A DNA stretch of 64,000 bases from Mangrovimicrobium sp033283385 (GTDB lineage: Bacteria; Pseudomonadota; Gammaproteobacteria; Pseudomonadales; Halieaceae), in contig JAWMQQ010000002.1 in NCBI GenBank assembly GCA_033283385.1, positions 558,001 to 622,000 of the forward strand. The letters are read 5' to 3'. Positions 18,435 through 25,897 of this stretch are shown here, one piece after another. The notes beneath the pieces are model-generated. The model searched no databases, was not told where the DNA came from, and saw only the letters and a program-made list of their open reading frames with translations. The first letter of the stretch is position 1; every line of letters begins with the position of its first letter. The translations under genes were made by a program, and so were the position numbers.

Positions 18435-18475
18435 CGCAGCGCACTTCATGCTGCTACTTCACGAAGTGCGCTGCG
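18435..18475 (+). terminator. Hairpin between convergent genes
   Basis: A perfect 13-bp inverted repeat (arms 18435-18447 and 18463-18475) encloses a 15-nt loop. It lies 39 bp after the glutamate-synthase-like gene and is followed by a T-richer stretch (CTATTTCACTT). It probably ends forward transcription. The reverse side has no T-run. Confidence 0.55.
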
Positions 18476-18504
18476 CTATTTCACTTAGCGCGTTGCGCCA
18501 GGCT

Positions 18505-18729
18505 TCAGGCAGCTTCACCGCGCTGCAGCTTGTGCACGTCCGCGGCCGCCAGGCGGTTGCCGCCGATAGCCCAGTCGCCACCTTCGAATTCCTGGATGCG
18601 AACCCAGGTGACCGGGCGCATGTTCTCGCCTTCCACGGCGACCATGGCCTCGGTGACTTTCTCGATCAGGGCTTCCTTCTGGTCGGGGGTGAATACGTTC
18701 TTGATGACATCGATAGTTACGAGAGGCAT
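18505..18729 (-). CDS. 4-oxalocrotonate tautomerase family protein
   Basis: This 74-residue protein begins M-P-L-V-T-I-D-V. Removal of Met would expose Pro-1, the catalytic base of this family. I chose the ATG at 18729 because AAGGAG lies 7 nt upstream and because Pro must follow Met; a start 18 bp further out would bury it. The rest (KNVFTPDQKEALIEKVTEAMV, then RPVTWVRIQEF) matches the beta-alpha-beta fold of small tautomerases. These act on 2-hydroxy-dienoates or related enols, often in aromatic breakdown, but no such pathway is present here. The gene is divergent from the winged-helix regulator starting at 18897, which may control it. Confidence 0.85.
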   Translation of the reverse strand: MPLVTIDVIKNVFTPDQKEALIEKVTEAMVAVEGENMRPVTWVRIQEFEGGDWAIGGNRLAAADVHKLQRGEAA

Positions 18730-18896
18730 TGTCCTGCTCCTTTTCAACGTTGCTGTTCGGGTTTTCGTTCATGGCGTCCCCATGAACGCCGTGAGATGAA
18801 TTCTTGCGCAAAGCCGTTTTTGGAACATGGAGAAGACGTGGAAATTTCGTGGATTTTTTGCAGGCGCTATCGCCGCTGCTGTTCTATCCTCGGCGC

Positions 18897-20489
18897 ATGA
18901 TTTACGCCTTCGAAGACTTTGAGCTGGACCTGCCCCGGGCCGAATTGCGGCAGGCGGGGCAGGTGTGCGCCATCGAACCCCAGGTGTTCGAGCTGATTGC
19001 CCTGCTGGTGGAACACCGCGACCGCCTGGTGTCCCGGGAAGAGATATTCGAGAAGGTCTGGGACGGCCGCATTGTCAGCGACTCGGCCCTGACCAGTCGC
19101 ATCAAGTCGGCGCGCAAGGTACTGGGCGATGACGGCAAGACCCAGCGCTTTATCAAGACGGTACACGGCAAGGGCTTGCGCTTTGTCGGGGAGGCGGATG
19201 TGTTCAGCGAGCCGCAATCGCGGGCGGTCGCACGAACGCCAGAGGTAGCAGCGGCGAGCGCCGAACCCTTGTTGCAGGTCGCGGCGGATACCCGTCCCTC
19301 GATCGCCGTCCTGCCCCTGCGCACACTGGGCGATGCCGGGGAATGGCACACGGTTGCCGACGGCCTGCCGCATGAACTGATCGCCGAGCTGTCGCGCCTG
19401 CGCTGGCTGTTCGTGGTGGCCCGCGCCTCCTCCTTCCGGCTGCGGGGCGATCATGTCGATCCCTGCGAGGTGGGTCGCCTCCTCGGGGTGCGCTACTGCC
19501 TGTCCGGGGCGCTGGAGGTGAACCGGGGGCGGCTGACCGTAATGGTGGAACTGGCGGACACATCCGGCGGCGACGTGGTGTGGGCTGAGCGCTACACCGG
19601 CTCCGCGGAAGATGTGCACAGCATGCGCGAGCAGATCGTGGCCAGCGTACTCACCCACCTGGAAATTCGCATACCCCAGCACGAGGCTTCACTCGCGCGG
19701 CTCACGGTGCCAGAGAATATGGATGCGTGGTCGGCCTACCACGTGGGCCTGCAGCACATGTACCGCTTCAACGGCAGGGACAACGAGATCGCGGCGGACA
19801 TGTTCCGGCGAGCCCTGCAGCGCGAACCCGGCTTCGCCCGCGCCCATGCCGGCCTGTCCTTCGTGCACTTCCAGACCGCCTTCCTGCGCCAGGCCGGCGA
19901 CCACGATGCCGCGGTCAACCGCGCGCGGGAGTGCGCCCAGCGCGGCGTGGACCTGGACCCGCTGGACCCCTTCGTCAATTTCACCATGGGCCGCAGCTAC
20001 TGGCTGGAGTCCGACCTCGACCGGGCCTACGGCTGGCTGGAGCGCGCCACCTCGCTGTGCCCCAACTACGCCCAGGGCGTCTACGCCCAGGCCTGGACAG
20101 AGTCCATGGCCGGCGCCGCCCTGGACGCCCGTGGCCACCTCGACCTGTCGATGCGCCTGAGCCCGCTGGACCCGCTCTACTACGCCATGCTGTCGGCCCG
20201 GGGCCTGACCCATATCACCCTCGGCGAGGACGCGGAAGCGGCCGACTGGGCCGATCGCGGCGCCCGCGCACCGGGCGCGCATGCCCTTATCTCCCTGATT
20301 GCGGCGGTGGCCTGCGAACTGGCGGGGCAGCACGAGCGCGCGCTCGCCTGGGTAGAGGACACCCGGCGCCGCCTGCCAGGGGTGACACGCACGGACTTCT
20401 TCCACGCCTTCCCCATCCGCGACCCGCTACAGCGCCAGCGCATGGCCCAGGCGCTGGCGGTGCTGGGATTCAAGGGCGCGGTGCCCTGA
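18897..20489 (+). CDS. Winged-helix (OmpR-type) regulator with TolB-N-like and TPR domains
   Basis: This 530-residue protein is taken from the ATG at 18897, where the conserved start IYAFEDFELDL begins. Residues 1-100 form a Trans_reg_C DNA-binding domain ending in FIKTVHGKGLRFVG. Residues 135-265 contain SIAVLPLRTLG and YCLSGALEVNRGRLTVMVEL, a module seen in CadC-like and adenylate-cyclase-associated regulators. The C-terminal half is helical with TPR-type repeats (for example FRRALQREPGFARAHAGLSF). No membrane helix is visible, so unlike CadC it should be soluble. It is divergent from the tautomerase gene with 167 bp between the starts, the obvious first target. The signal it senses is unknown. 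Confidence 0.83.
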   Translation: MIYAFEDFELDLPRAELRQAGQVCAIEPQVFELIALLVEHRDRLVSREEIFEKVWDGRIVSDSALTSRIKSARKVLGDDGKTQRFIKTVHGKGLRFVGEADVFSEPQSRAVARTPEVAAASAEPLLQVAADTRPSIAVLPLRTLGDAGEWHTVADGLPHELIAELSRLRWLFVVARASSFRLRGDHVDPCEVGRLLGVRYCLSGALEVNRGRLTVMVELADTSGGDVVWAERYTGSAEDVHSMREQIVASVLTHLEIRIPQHEASLARLTVPENMDAWSAYHVGLQHMYRFNGRDNEIAADMFRRALQREPGFARAHAGLSFVHFQTAFLRQAGDHDAAVNRARECAQRGVDLDPLDPFVNFTMGRSYWLESDLDRAYGWLERATSLCPNYAQGVYAQAWTESMAGAALDARGHLDLSMRLSPLDPLYYAMLSARGLTHITLGEDAEAADWADRGARAPGAHALISLIAAVACELAGQHERALAWVEDTRRRLPGVTRTDFFHAFPIRDPLQRQRMAQALAVLGFKGAVP

Positions 20490-20496
20490 GTGGTCC

Positions 20497-21225
20497 TTAC
20501 CCGGCGGGGGATAGCCGGCGGCGCGTACTGCGCCGCAACGCCTGCCAGGTCAGCACCACGCCGGAGATCGCGAACAGCGCGCCCAGGATCGCGGATACGA
20601 GCAGGAGCTTGTTGTTGAAGTCCTCCCCGCCGCGGTAGTCCATGATGTGCAGCCGCCACATGGCGTCGTACAGCACCCACAGGTCGTTGCGCACGGTGAG
20701 GTAGCGCCCGGTCGATCCGTCGAAATAGAGCCGTGTATTGAACGCGTCGTCGAAGTTGGCCTGCCATACACCGGTGCGGCCGTACATCTCGTCGACCAGC
20801 CCCAGTACCCGGTAGCGGGTGTCGTCCAGGTATTGCGTGGTGGTGTGGCGGCCCTTGCCGGTGTAGAGCGAGGCGGCGTATGCGCTGACCTGGTCGGCGG
20901 AGGGTCCTCCGGCCTCGAGGCCGTCCCCGGCGCTGAGCCACACGGTTTTCGCATCCCCCTCCACCGCCACGAGATCGCCCTGCGCACTGTGGCTGGCTTC
21001 CACCCGGTGCACCGGACCGGCTGCAGCGGCTGCGGGCTGCGCGAGCAGGTCGCGCCAGTTTCCCGGCAGCGCGGCCTTTGCCGGGGGCGCTACCAGCGCG
21101 CCCCCTTTTACCAGCGAATCGAAGGGCAGGGCGGCGAATACCAGGCCCCCCAGTATCCACAGCGAAACCTGGATAAACACGATGTAGGACAGCCACCGGT
21201 GCAGTTTACGGGCGATTTTCAGCAT
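20497..21225 (-). CDS. PepSY-associated-type membrane protein
   Basis: This 242-residue protein starts at the ATG at 21225, with GGAG upstream. It has a first membrane helix at residues 13-35 (SYIVFIQVSLWILGGLVFAAL) after KLHRWL, a long periplasmic part, and a second helix near 207-228 (LLLVSAILGALFAISGVVLTW). The histidine in KLHRW and the pattern LWVLYDAMWRLHIMDY before the last helix resemble PepSY-TM proteins, which are often linked to iron or haem reduction. The periplasmic part contains PepSY-like pieces (TRYRVLGLVDEMYG, TRLYFDGSTGRYL). It is divergent from the YeeN gene. A role in redox or metal homeostasis is only suggested. Confidence 0.7.
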   Translation of the reverse strand: MLKIARKLHRWLSYIVFIQVSLWILGGLVFAALPFDSLVKGGALVAPPAKAALPGNWRDLLAQPAAAAAGPVHRVEASHSAQGDLVAVEGDAKTVWLSAGDGLEAGGPSADQVSAYAASLYTGKGRHTTTQYLDDTRYRVLGLVDEMYGRTGVWQANFDDAFNTRLYFDGSTGRYLTVRNDLWVLYDAMWRLHIMDYRGGEDFNNKLLLVSAILGALFAISGVVLTWQALRRSTRRRLSPAG

Positions 21226-21313
21226 CTGGTCGGGGTCTCCGGGGGGCGTGATGACACGCTGGCGAACTGCCCGAAATCGGGTAAAATTCGCGCTTTTCAA
21301 ATCGGCAATCGTT

Positions 21314-22030
21314 ATGGGCAGAGCATATCAGAACCGCAAGGACTCCATGGCCAAGACCTCGGACCAGAAGGCCCGGGTCTACAGCAAGCACGCGCGGGTG
21401 ATTTACGTAACCGCCAAACAGGGCGGCATCGACCCCGCCGGCAACCTGGCCCTGCGCAGCGCCATCGAGCGCGCCAAGAAGGACCAGGTGCCGGCCCACG
21501 TCATCGAGAAGGCCATCGACAAGGCCAGGGGCGGCGCGGGGGAGGACTTCGCGGCGGCGCGCTACGAGGGTTTCGGCCCCGGTGGTTGTATGGTGATCGT
21601 CGATTGCCTGACAGACAATCCCAACCGCACCATCGGCGATGTCCGCCAGTGCTTCACCAAGACCAAGTGCAAGCTGGGCACCCCCGGCAGCGTCAGCCAC
21701 TCCTTCGATCACTGCGCCATTTTCGTGTTCGACGGCGATGATGAGGAAGCGGTGCTGGAAGCACTGCTGCTGGCAGATGCCGAGGTCGAGGATATCGAAT
21801 GCGAGGACGGCAAGATCACCGTCTTTGCGCCGCCGACCGAGTTCGCCAGGGTGCGCACGGCCCTCAACGAGTCATTTGGCGATATCGACTTCGACGTGGA
21901 GGAAATCCAGTTCGTGCCGAAAGAGACCGCGCCGATGCCCGCAGACGACGAGGCCATGTTCGAGAAGTTCCTCGACATGCTCAACGACGTCGAGGATGTC
22001 CAGAAGATCTACCACAACGTTGGCGAGTAA
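21314..22030 (+). CDS. YebC/PmpR family protein, YeeN type
   Basis: This 238-residue protein belongs to the YebC/TACO1 family, which binds DNA or helps ribosomes through difficult sequences. The start at 21314 gives MGRAYQNRKDSMAKTS, which resembles E. coli YeeN (MGRKWANI) rather than classic YebC (MAGHSKW). Family landmarks are IERAKKDQVPAHVIEKAIDKA, YEGFGPGG, DNPNRTIGDVR and the end DVQKIYHNV. Its final bases overlap the start of the YchJ-family gene by 11 bp, so translation of the two is probably coupled. The usual partner ruvC is absent, in keeping with the YeeN subgroup. Confidence 0.88.
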   Translation: MGRAYQNRKDSMAKTSDQKARVYSKHARVIYVTAKQGGIDPAGNLALRSAIERAKKDQVPAHVIEKAIDKARGGAGEDFAAARYEGFGPGGCMVIVDCLTDNPNRTIGDVRQCFTKTKCKLGTPGSVSHSFDHCAIFVFDGDDEEAVLEALLLADAEVEDIECEDGKITVFAPPTEFARVRTALNESFGDIDFDVEEIQFVPKETAPMPADDEAMFEKFLDMLNDVEDVQKIYHNVGE

Positions 22031-22427
22031 GCGGAACGAACCGGAAACCGCCTGCCCCTGCCCCTGCGGCAGCGGCGAGGATTTCACCGACTGTTGCGGG
22101 CCCTGCCTGCGGGATGGGCGGCCGGCGGCCACTGCCGAGCGCCTGATGCGCTCGCGGTATACCGCCTTCGCCCGCGGTGACGCCAGCTATCTGCTGGCGA
22201 CCTGGCACCCGCTGACGCGACCGTCGCGAGTGCAGATGGATCCGGCGCAGCACTGGATCGGCCTGAGGATCCTGCACACGGAAGCCGGCGCGCAGGACGA
22301 CGATACCGGCACCGTCGAGTTTGTCGCCCGTTTCAAGCGCAACGGGCGCGCGACCCGGCTACAGGAGCTGAGCCGCTTCGAGAAGCTCGACGGTCGCTGG
22401 TATTACCTCGATGGTGACCACCGCTAG
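22020..22427 (+). CDS. YchJ family (UPF0225) protein with SEC-C motif
   Basis: This protein of 135 residues starts at a TTG inside the end of the YeeN gene; no other start precedes the conserved cysteines. The N-terminus has CPCPCGSGEDFTDCC, a SEC-C-type zinc-binding motif. It is followed by AERLMRSRYTAFARGDASYLLATWHP, the signature of YchJ, an NTF2-like small domain. It ends with RFEKLDGRWYYLDGD. The molecular role of YchJ is not established. The 11-bp overlap with the YeeN gene suggests that the two are made together. The 240 bp after it hold nothing I can recognise. Confidence 0.85.
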   Translation: MASKRNEPETACPCPCGSGEDFTDCCGPCLRDGRPAATAERLMRSRYTAFARGDASYLLATWHPLTRPSRVQMDPAQHWIGLRILHTEAGAQDDDTGTVEFVARFKRNGRATRLQELSRFEKLDGRWYYLDGDHR

Positions 22428-22668
22428 CTCCACACCGGCCTTGTCTACCAATCACCAGTTCCCCTGTGGGCTAGCCCACCGGCTGTACCCGGCGGCACTG
22501 TTGCTGCCCACGGAGCCGGGGAAGGTAATGGATGGTTCAAGCCCCGGTGATATTCTTAAAGCGATCTTGCGGGCGAGACACTCTGCGTAAACCAGGAATT
22601 GGAAACATGTCGCAATTGATAGCGCGGGGGGCGGTCTCCAGCCACGCAGCGAGTGGCGGGCCAGTCCC

Positions 22669-23850
22669 GTGGCACAGGTCCCGTCGCGGGGCGCGCAGGT
22701 GAGCCTGGTTCGCGGCAGCCAGTTCACCGCCCGGGTGCGCGACCTCGGCAGCAACGGTCACGCCGTGCTCGAGCACGACAGCGGGCGCGTCGTGTTCGTA
22801 CTCGGCGCCTGGCCGGGAGAAACCGTCCGGGTGCGGGTCACCGAGGTAAAAAGCCGCTTCGCCCGCGGCGAATTGCTGGAAGTGATCGAAGCCTCCGGGC
22901 AGCGCCGCGAGCCGCCCTGCGGCTACCACGGATTCGGCGCGAAACAGTGCGGCGGATGCCCCTGGCAGTTCATCAGCTACCCGGCCCAGTGCGCCGCCAA
23001 GCAGCAGCGCGTGGCCGGCGAACTGGCGCGCCTGGGCATTGCGGACGGGCGGGTGCTGCCGATACTCGCCGCCCCGGGCGAATTCGGCTATCGCAATCGC
23101 GCCCACCTGCGCAGCGACGGGCGCCGCCTGGGTTTCCTCGCCGCTGGCGGCCGCGAGCTGGTGGATGTTGAGCGCTGCCCGGTGCTCAGTCCCGGCACCG
23201 GGGAACAGCTTGCGATTCTGAGGGCGCAGCTGCCTGTTGCCGGGTGGCGGCCGCCGCGCCGCGGCCAGTGGACGAGTATCGATATCGACGAGACCCTGGG
23301 CAGCAGCGTCGGCGGCGGCCTGCCGTTCCGCCAGGGCAACGACGCGCAGAACCTGCGCATGCGCGCCTGGTTGCGCGAGCGGCTCGCCCCGCTGGCCAGG
23401 GGCGGCAAGGTGCTGGAGCTGTTTGCCGGCTCCGGCAACTTCACCGGGGTGCTGGCCGAACTGGGATTCGCCGATATCGTGGCGGTGGAAGCGGTGGCGG
23501 GCGCAACCGAGGCGCTGGAGAAGCGCGGCCTGCCCGGCGTCACGGTGCTGACCCACGACCTCTATGCCCAGGGCGCCTATCCACGGCTGCTGCGCGCCCA
23601 TGGCGACGCGCGCCTGTTGCTGCTGGACCCGCCGCGAGACGGTCTGCAGGCCGCGCAGGAGCTGTTCAACACCCGCAACCGGCTGGCCGACGTCATCTAC
23701 ATTTCCTGTGATCTGGCGACCTTCTGCCGCGACGCGCGAATCATCCTGGATGCGGGCTTCCAGGCGCTGACGGTACAGCCGCTGGACCTGTTCCCGCAGA
23801 CTCCGCACGTCGAAGTGCTGGCGCACTTCCAGCGCAACCCCGGCGGCTGA
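22669..23850 (+). CDS. TrmA/RumA-family RNA (uracil-5-)-methyltransferase, RlmD-like
   Basis: This 393-residue protein has an N-terminal TRAM-like segment (FTARVRDLGSNGHAVLEH), a cysteine cluster C84, C94 and C97 (GAKQCGGCPWQ) that should bind a 4Fe-4S cluster, and a class I methyltransferase core (VLELFAGSGNFTG). It ends with the catalytic region LLLDPPRDG and YISCDLATFCRD, where the first Cys attacks uracil C6. RlmD methylates U1939 of 23S rRNA. This protein is shorter than most RlmD proteins (about 430-450), so another target such as the RlmC site is possible. The start is uncertain: GTG at 22669 or GTG at 22699, neither with a strong ribosome site. Confidence 0.8.
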   Translation: MAQVPSRGAQVSLVRGSQFTARVRDLGSNGHAVLEHDSGRVVFVLGAWPGETVRVRVTEVKSRFARGELLEVIEASGQRREPPCGYHGFGAKQCGGCPWQFISYPAQCAAKQQRVAGELARLGIADGRVLPILAAPGEFGYRNRAHLRSDGRRLGFLAAGGRELVDVERCPVLSPGTGEQLAILRAQLPVAGWRPPRRGQWTSIDIDETLGSSVGGGLPFRQGNDAQNLRMRAWLRERLAPLARGGKVLELFAGSGNFTGVLAELGFADIVAVEAVAGATEALEKRGLPGVTVLTHDLYAQGAYPRLLRAHGDARLLLLDPPRDGLQAAQELFNTRNRLADVIYISCDLATFCRDARIILDAGFQALTVQPLDLFPQTPHVEVLAHFQRNPGG

Positions 23851-23930
23851 GTCGCGGCACGGTCCGGCGTTGGGCGCGTTCCAGTCTGCTATTATTGCCG
23901 CTCCTGAAACCGCGCCCCCCGGAAGCCAGC

Positions 23931-24389
23931 ATGCAAACCCTCGCCGAACACGAACAGTGGATGCGCCGCGCACTGGCGCTGGCCGATCGCGCGGAGCAGG
24001 AGGGCGAGGTGCCGGTTGGCGCGGTGGTGGTGCGCGACGGGCAGTTGCTGGGCGAGGGCTGGAACTCGGTGATTTCCAGCCAGGATCCCACGGCGCATGC
24101 GGAGATCGCCGCGCTGCGCGACGCGGCCCGGGTGGAGGGCAATTACCGCCTGCCGGGCTCGGTGCTCTACGTTACCCTGGAACCCTGCACCATGTGCGCC
24201 GGCGCGATGATCCACGCGCGCGTGGCGCAACTTGTATTCGCGGCGAAGGAGCCCAAGGCCGGCGTCGTCTGCAGCACCTGCGCCCTGTTGGACGAGCCGC
24301 GCTACAACCACAGCGTGAAGTGGCAGGGCGGGGTGCTCGCCGATGAGAGCGCGCGGCGCCTGCAGGCGTTCTTCCGCGCGCGGCGCTGA
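23931..24389 (+). CDS. tadA: tRNA-specific adenosine deaminase TadA
   Basis: This 152-residue protein deaminates A34 to inosine in tRNA-Arg(ACG). The zinc site is complete: H56-A-E58 in TAHAEIAALR, and P85-C86-T-M-C89. The segment EVPVGAVVV and the C-terminal NHSVKWQGGVLADE are typical. I use the ATG at 23931, where the family sequence begins, rather than a start 36 bp earlier. The gene faces mltF with only 9 bp between stops. The tadA-mltF-purL neighbourhood is also seen in E. coli. Confidence 0.95.
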   Translation: MQTLAEHEQWMRRALALADRAEQEGEVPVGAVVVRDGQLLGEGWNSVISSQDPTAHAEIAALRDAARVEGNYRLPGSVLYVTLEPCTMCAGAMIHARVAQLVFAAKEPKAGVVCSTCALLDEPRYNHSVKWQGGVLADESARRLQAFFRARR

Positions 24390-24398
24390 GCGGCGCGA

Positions 24399-25823
24399 CT
24401 ACAGCGCCCGCAGCTTCGCACCCTTGAGGAACGCCGGAAGGTAGTCGGCCACGTTGGCCGGCGGCGTGGGTTTGTTGCTGGTGATGTCCTCCCACTCCAG
24501 GATGCTGCGGTAGTGGCGGATGTTCTGCACGTAGGTCACCGCCTCCTGGCCGCGCGCGTAGCCGTGCTTGAGGTCGTTGTAGTACTTGCTGTTCTGCAGC
24601 AGGGGCAGGCGCGACATCACGTCGCTCCAGATATGCGGGTCGCCGCCCTGGCGCTCGGTGAGTACGCGGGCGTCCTCGAGGTGGGCGCGGCCGATGTTGT
24701 AGGCGGCCAGCGCCATGTAGGTGCGGTCCGGTTCGGCGATGTCCTGGGGCAGGCGGCGTATGATGTTCTTCAGGTAGCGGGTGCCACCGCGCAGGCTTTG
24801 CGCCGGGTCCAGCCGGTCGTCCACACCCATTTCCTCCGCGGTCGGTTCGGTCAGCATCATCATGCCGCGCACGCCGGTGGGGCTCTGGGCGGTGGGTTCC
24901 CAGTGGGATTCCTGGTAGGCCATGGCCGCCAGCAGGTGCCAGTCCATCTTGTACTCCGACGCCACCTGGCGGATCAGCTCGCGGTACTCGGGCAGTGTCT
25001 CGCGCATCTTGCGGGTAAAAGTGTGGGAGCCGATACGCGCCACGCGTTGCCCCAGGCTGAACTGCTGTTCGCGCAGGGCCGCCAGCCTGCCGTCCTGCTG
25101 CATGGCGGCGAGGAACCCGTTGACCCGCTCCAGCAACCGGGTGTTGTCGCCGTCGGGACGCAGGTACCAGACCAGGTCGCGCGGCGGGCCCAGGTCGAAG
25201 GCCTTCCTCAGCCGCGGGTACAGGCCCTTCTGCACCTCGAACTCGCTGGAACTGACAGTGGCGATATCCGCCTTGCCGGTATTGACCAGGTCCAGCAATT
25301 CCGTCGAGTCCGCGGCGTCGATCTCGCGCCAGCTGAGTTTGTCCTCACCGGCGTCGTGCAACTTGTCCAGGTAGCGGCTGTGTACCGAGCCGGCCAGGGT
25401 CACCAGCTTCAGGCCCACCATGTCCGCCGGTTCGCGCGGCTTTCTGCTGCCGGAGCGATAGACGATTTCCGGCTGGTTGACGGCGTAGGCTTCGCTGCGC
25501 GGGAACTCCGCGTTGAGGTCATCCGACAGCAGGCCGGCGGCGGCGAGGTCGGCATCGTTACGGCGCAGGCGGACGAAGATATCCGGCAGGCTGTAGGCGG
25601 GCACCATCACCAGTTCGACGCCGAGTTCGTCGGCGAACATGCCCGCCAGGGTGTACTCGAACCCGGTCTGGCCGTTCTTGTCGTCGTACCAGGTGGTGGG
25701 GCTGTTGCGGCTGACCACGCGCAACTGGCCCTTTTCAAGAATGCGTTCGAGATTGTCGCGCTGGGCGCAGCCACCGAGAAGGGTGGCTGCGATGAGCAGG
25801 GCGATGGTGGGCAGGCGCGTCAT
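24399..25823 (-). CDS. mltF: Membrane-bound lytic murein transglycosylase F
   Basis: This 474-residue lipoprotein has signal peptide LIAATLLGGC with the lipidated Cys at residue 19. It has a solute-binding-protein-like domain (residues 25-260, beginning LRVVSRNSPTTWY) and a C-terminal lysozyme-like domain with AAMAYQESHWEPTAQSPTGVRGMM cut here as AMAYQESHW. E305 is the catalytic acid. It cleaves peptidoglycan glycan strands to 1,6-anhydromuropeptides at the inner face of the outer membrane. The closing motif VADYLPAFLKGAK lacks the long tail of some homologues. It converges on tadA and follows opgH on the same strand with a 74-bp gap. Confidence 0.95.
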   Translation of the reverse strand: MTRLPTIALLIAATLLGGCAQRDNLERILEKGQLRVVSRNSPTTWYDDKNGQTGFEYTLAGMFADELGVELVMVPAYSLPDIFVRLRRNDADLAAAGLLSDDLNAEFPRSEAYAVNQPEIVYRSGSRKPREPADMVGLKLVTLAGSVHSRYLDKLHDAGEDKLSWREIDAADSTELLDLVNTGKADIATVSSSEFEVQKGLYPRLRKAFDLGPPRDLVWYLRPDGDNTRLLERVNGFLAAMQQDGRLAALREQQFSLGQRVARIGSHTFTRKMRETLPEYRELIRQVASEYKMDWHLLAAMAYQESHWEPTAQSPTGVRGMMMLTEPTAEEMGVDDRLDPAQSLRGGTRYLKNIIRRLPQDIAEPDRTYMALAAYNIGRAHLEDARVLTERQGGDPHIWSDVMSRLPLLQNSKYYNDLKHGYARGQEAVTYVQNIRHYRSILEWEDITSNKPTPPANVADYLPAFLKGAKLRAL

Positions 25824-25897
25824 TCGCTCATTCTATCTGCATAGCTTTGCTTCGCCCAAAGCGAAAAGCCGTAAATGACAAGCAGGTCCCAGACTGG

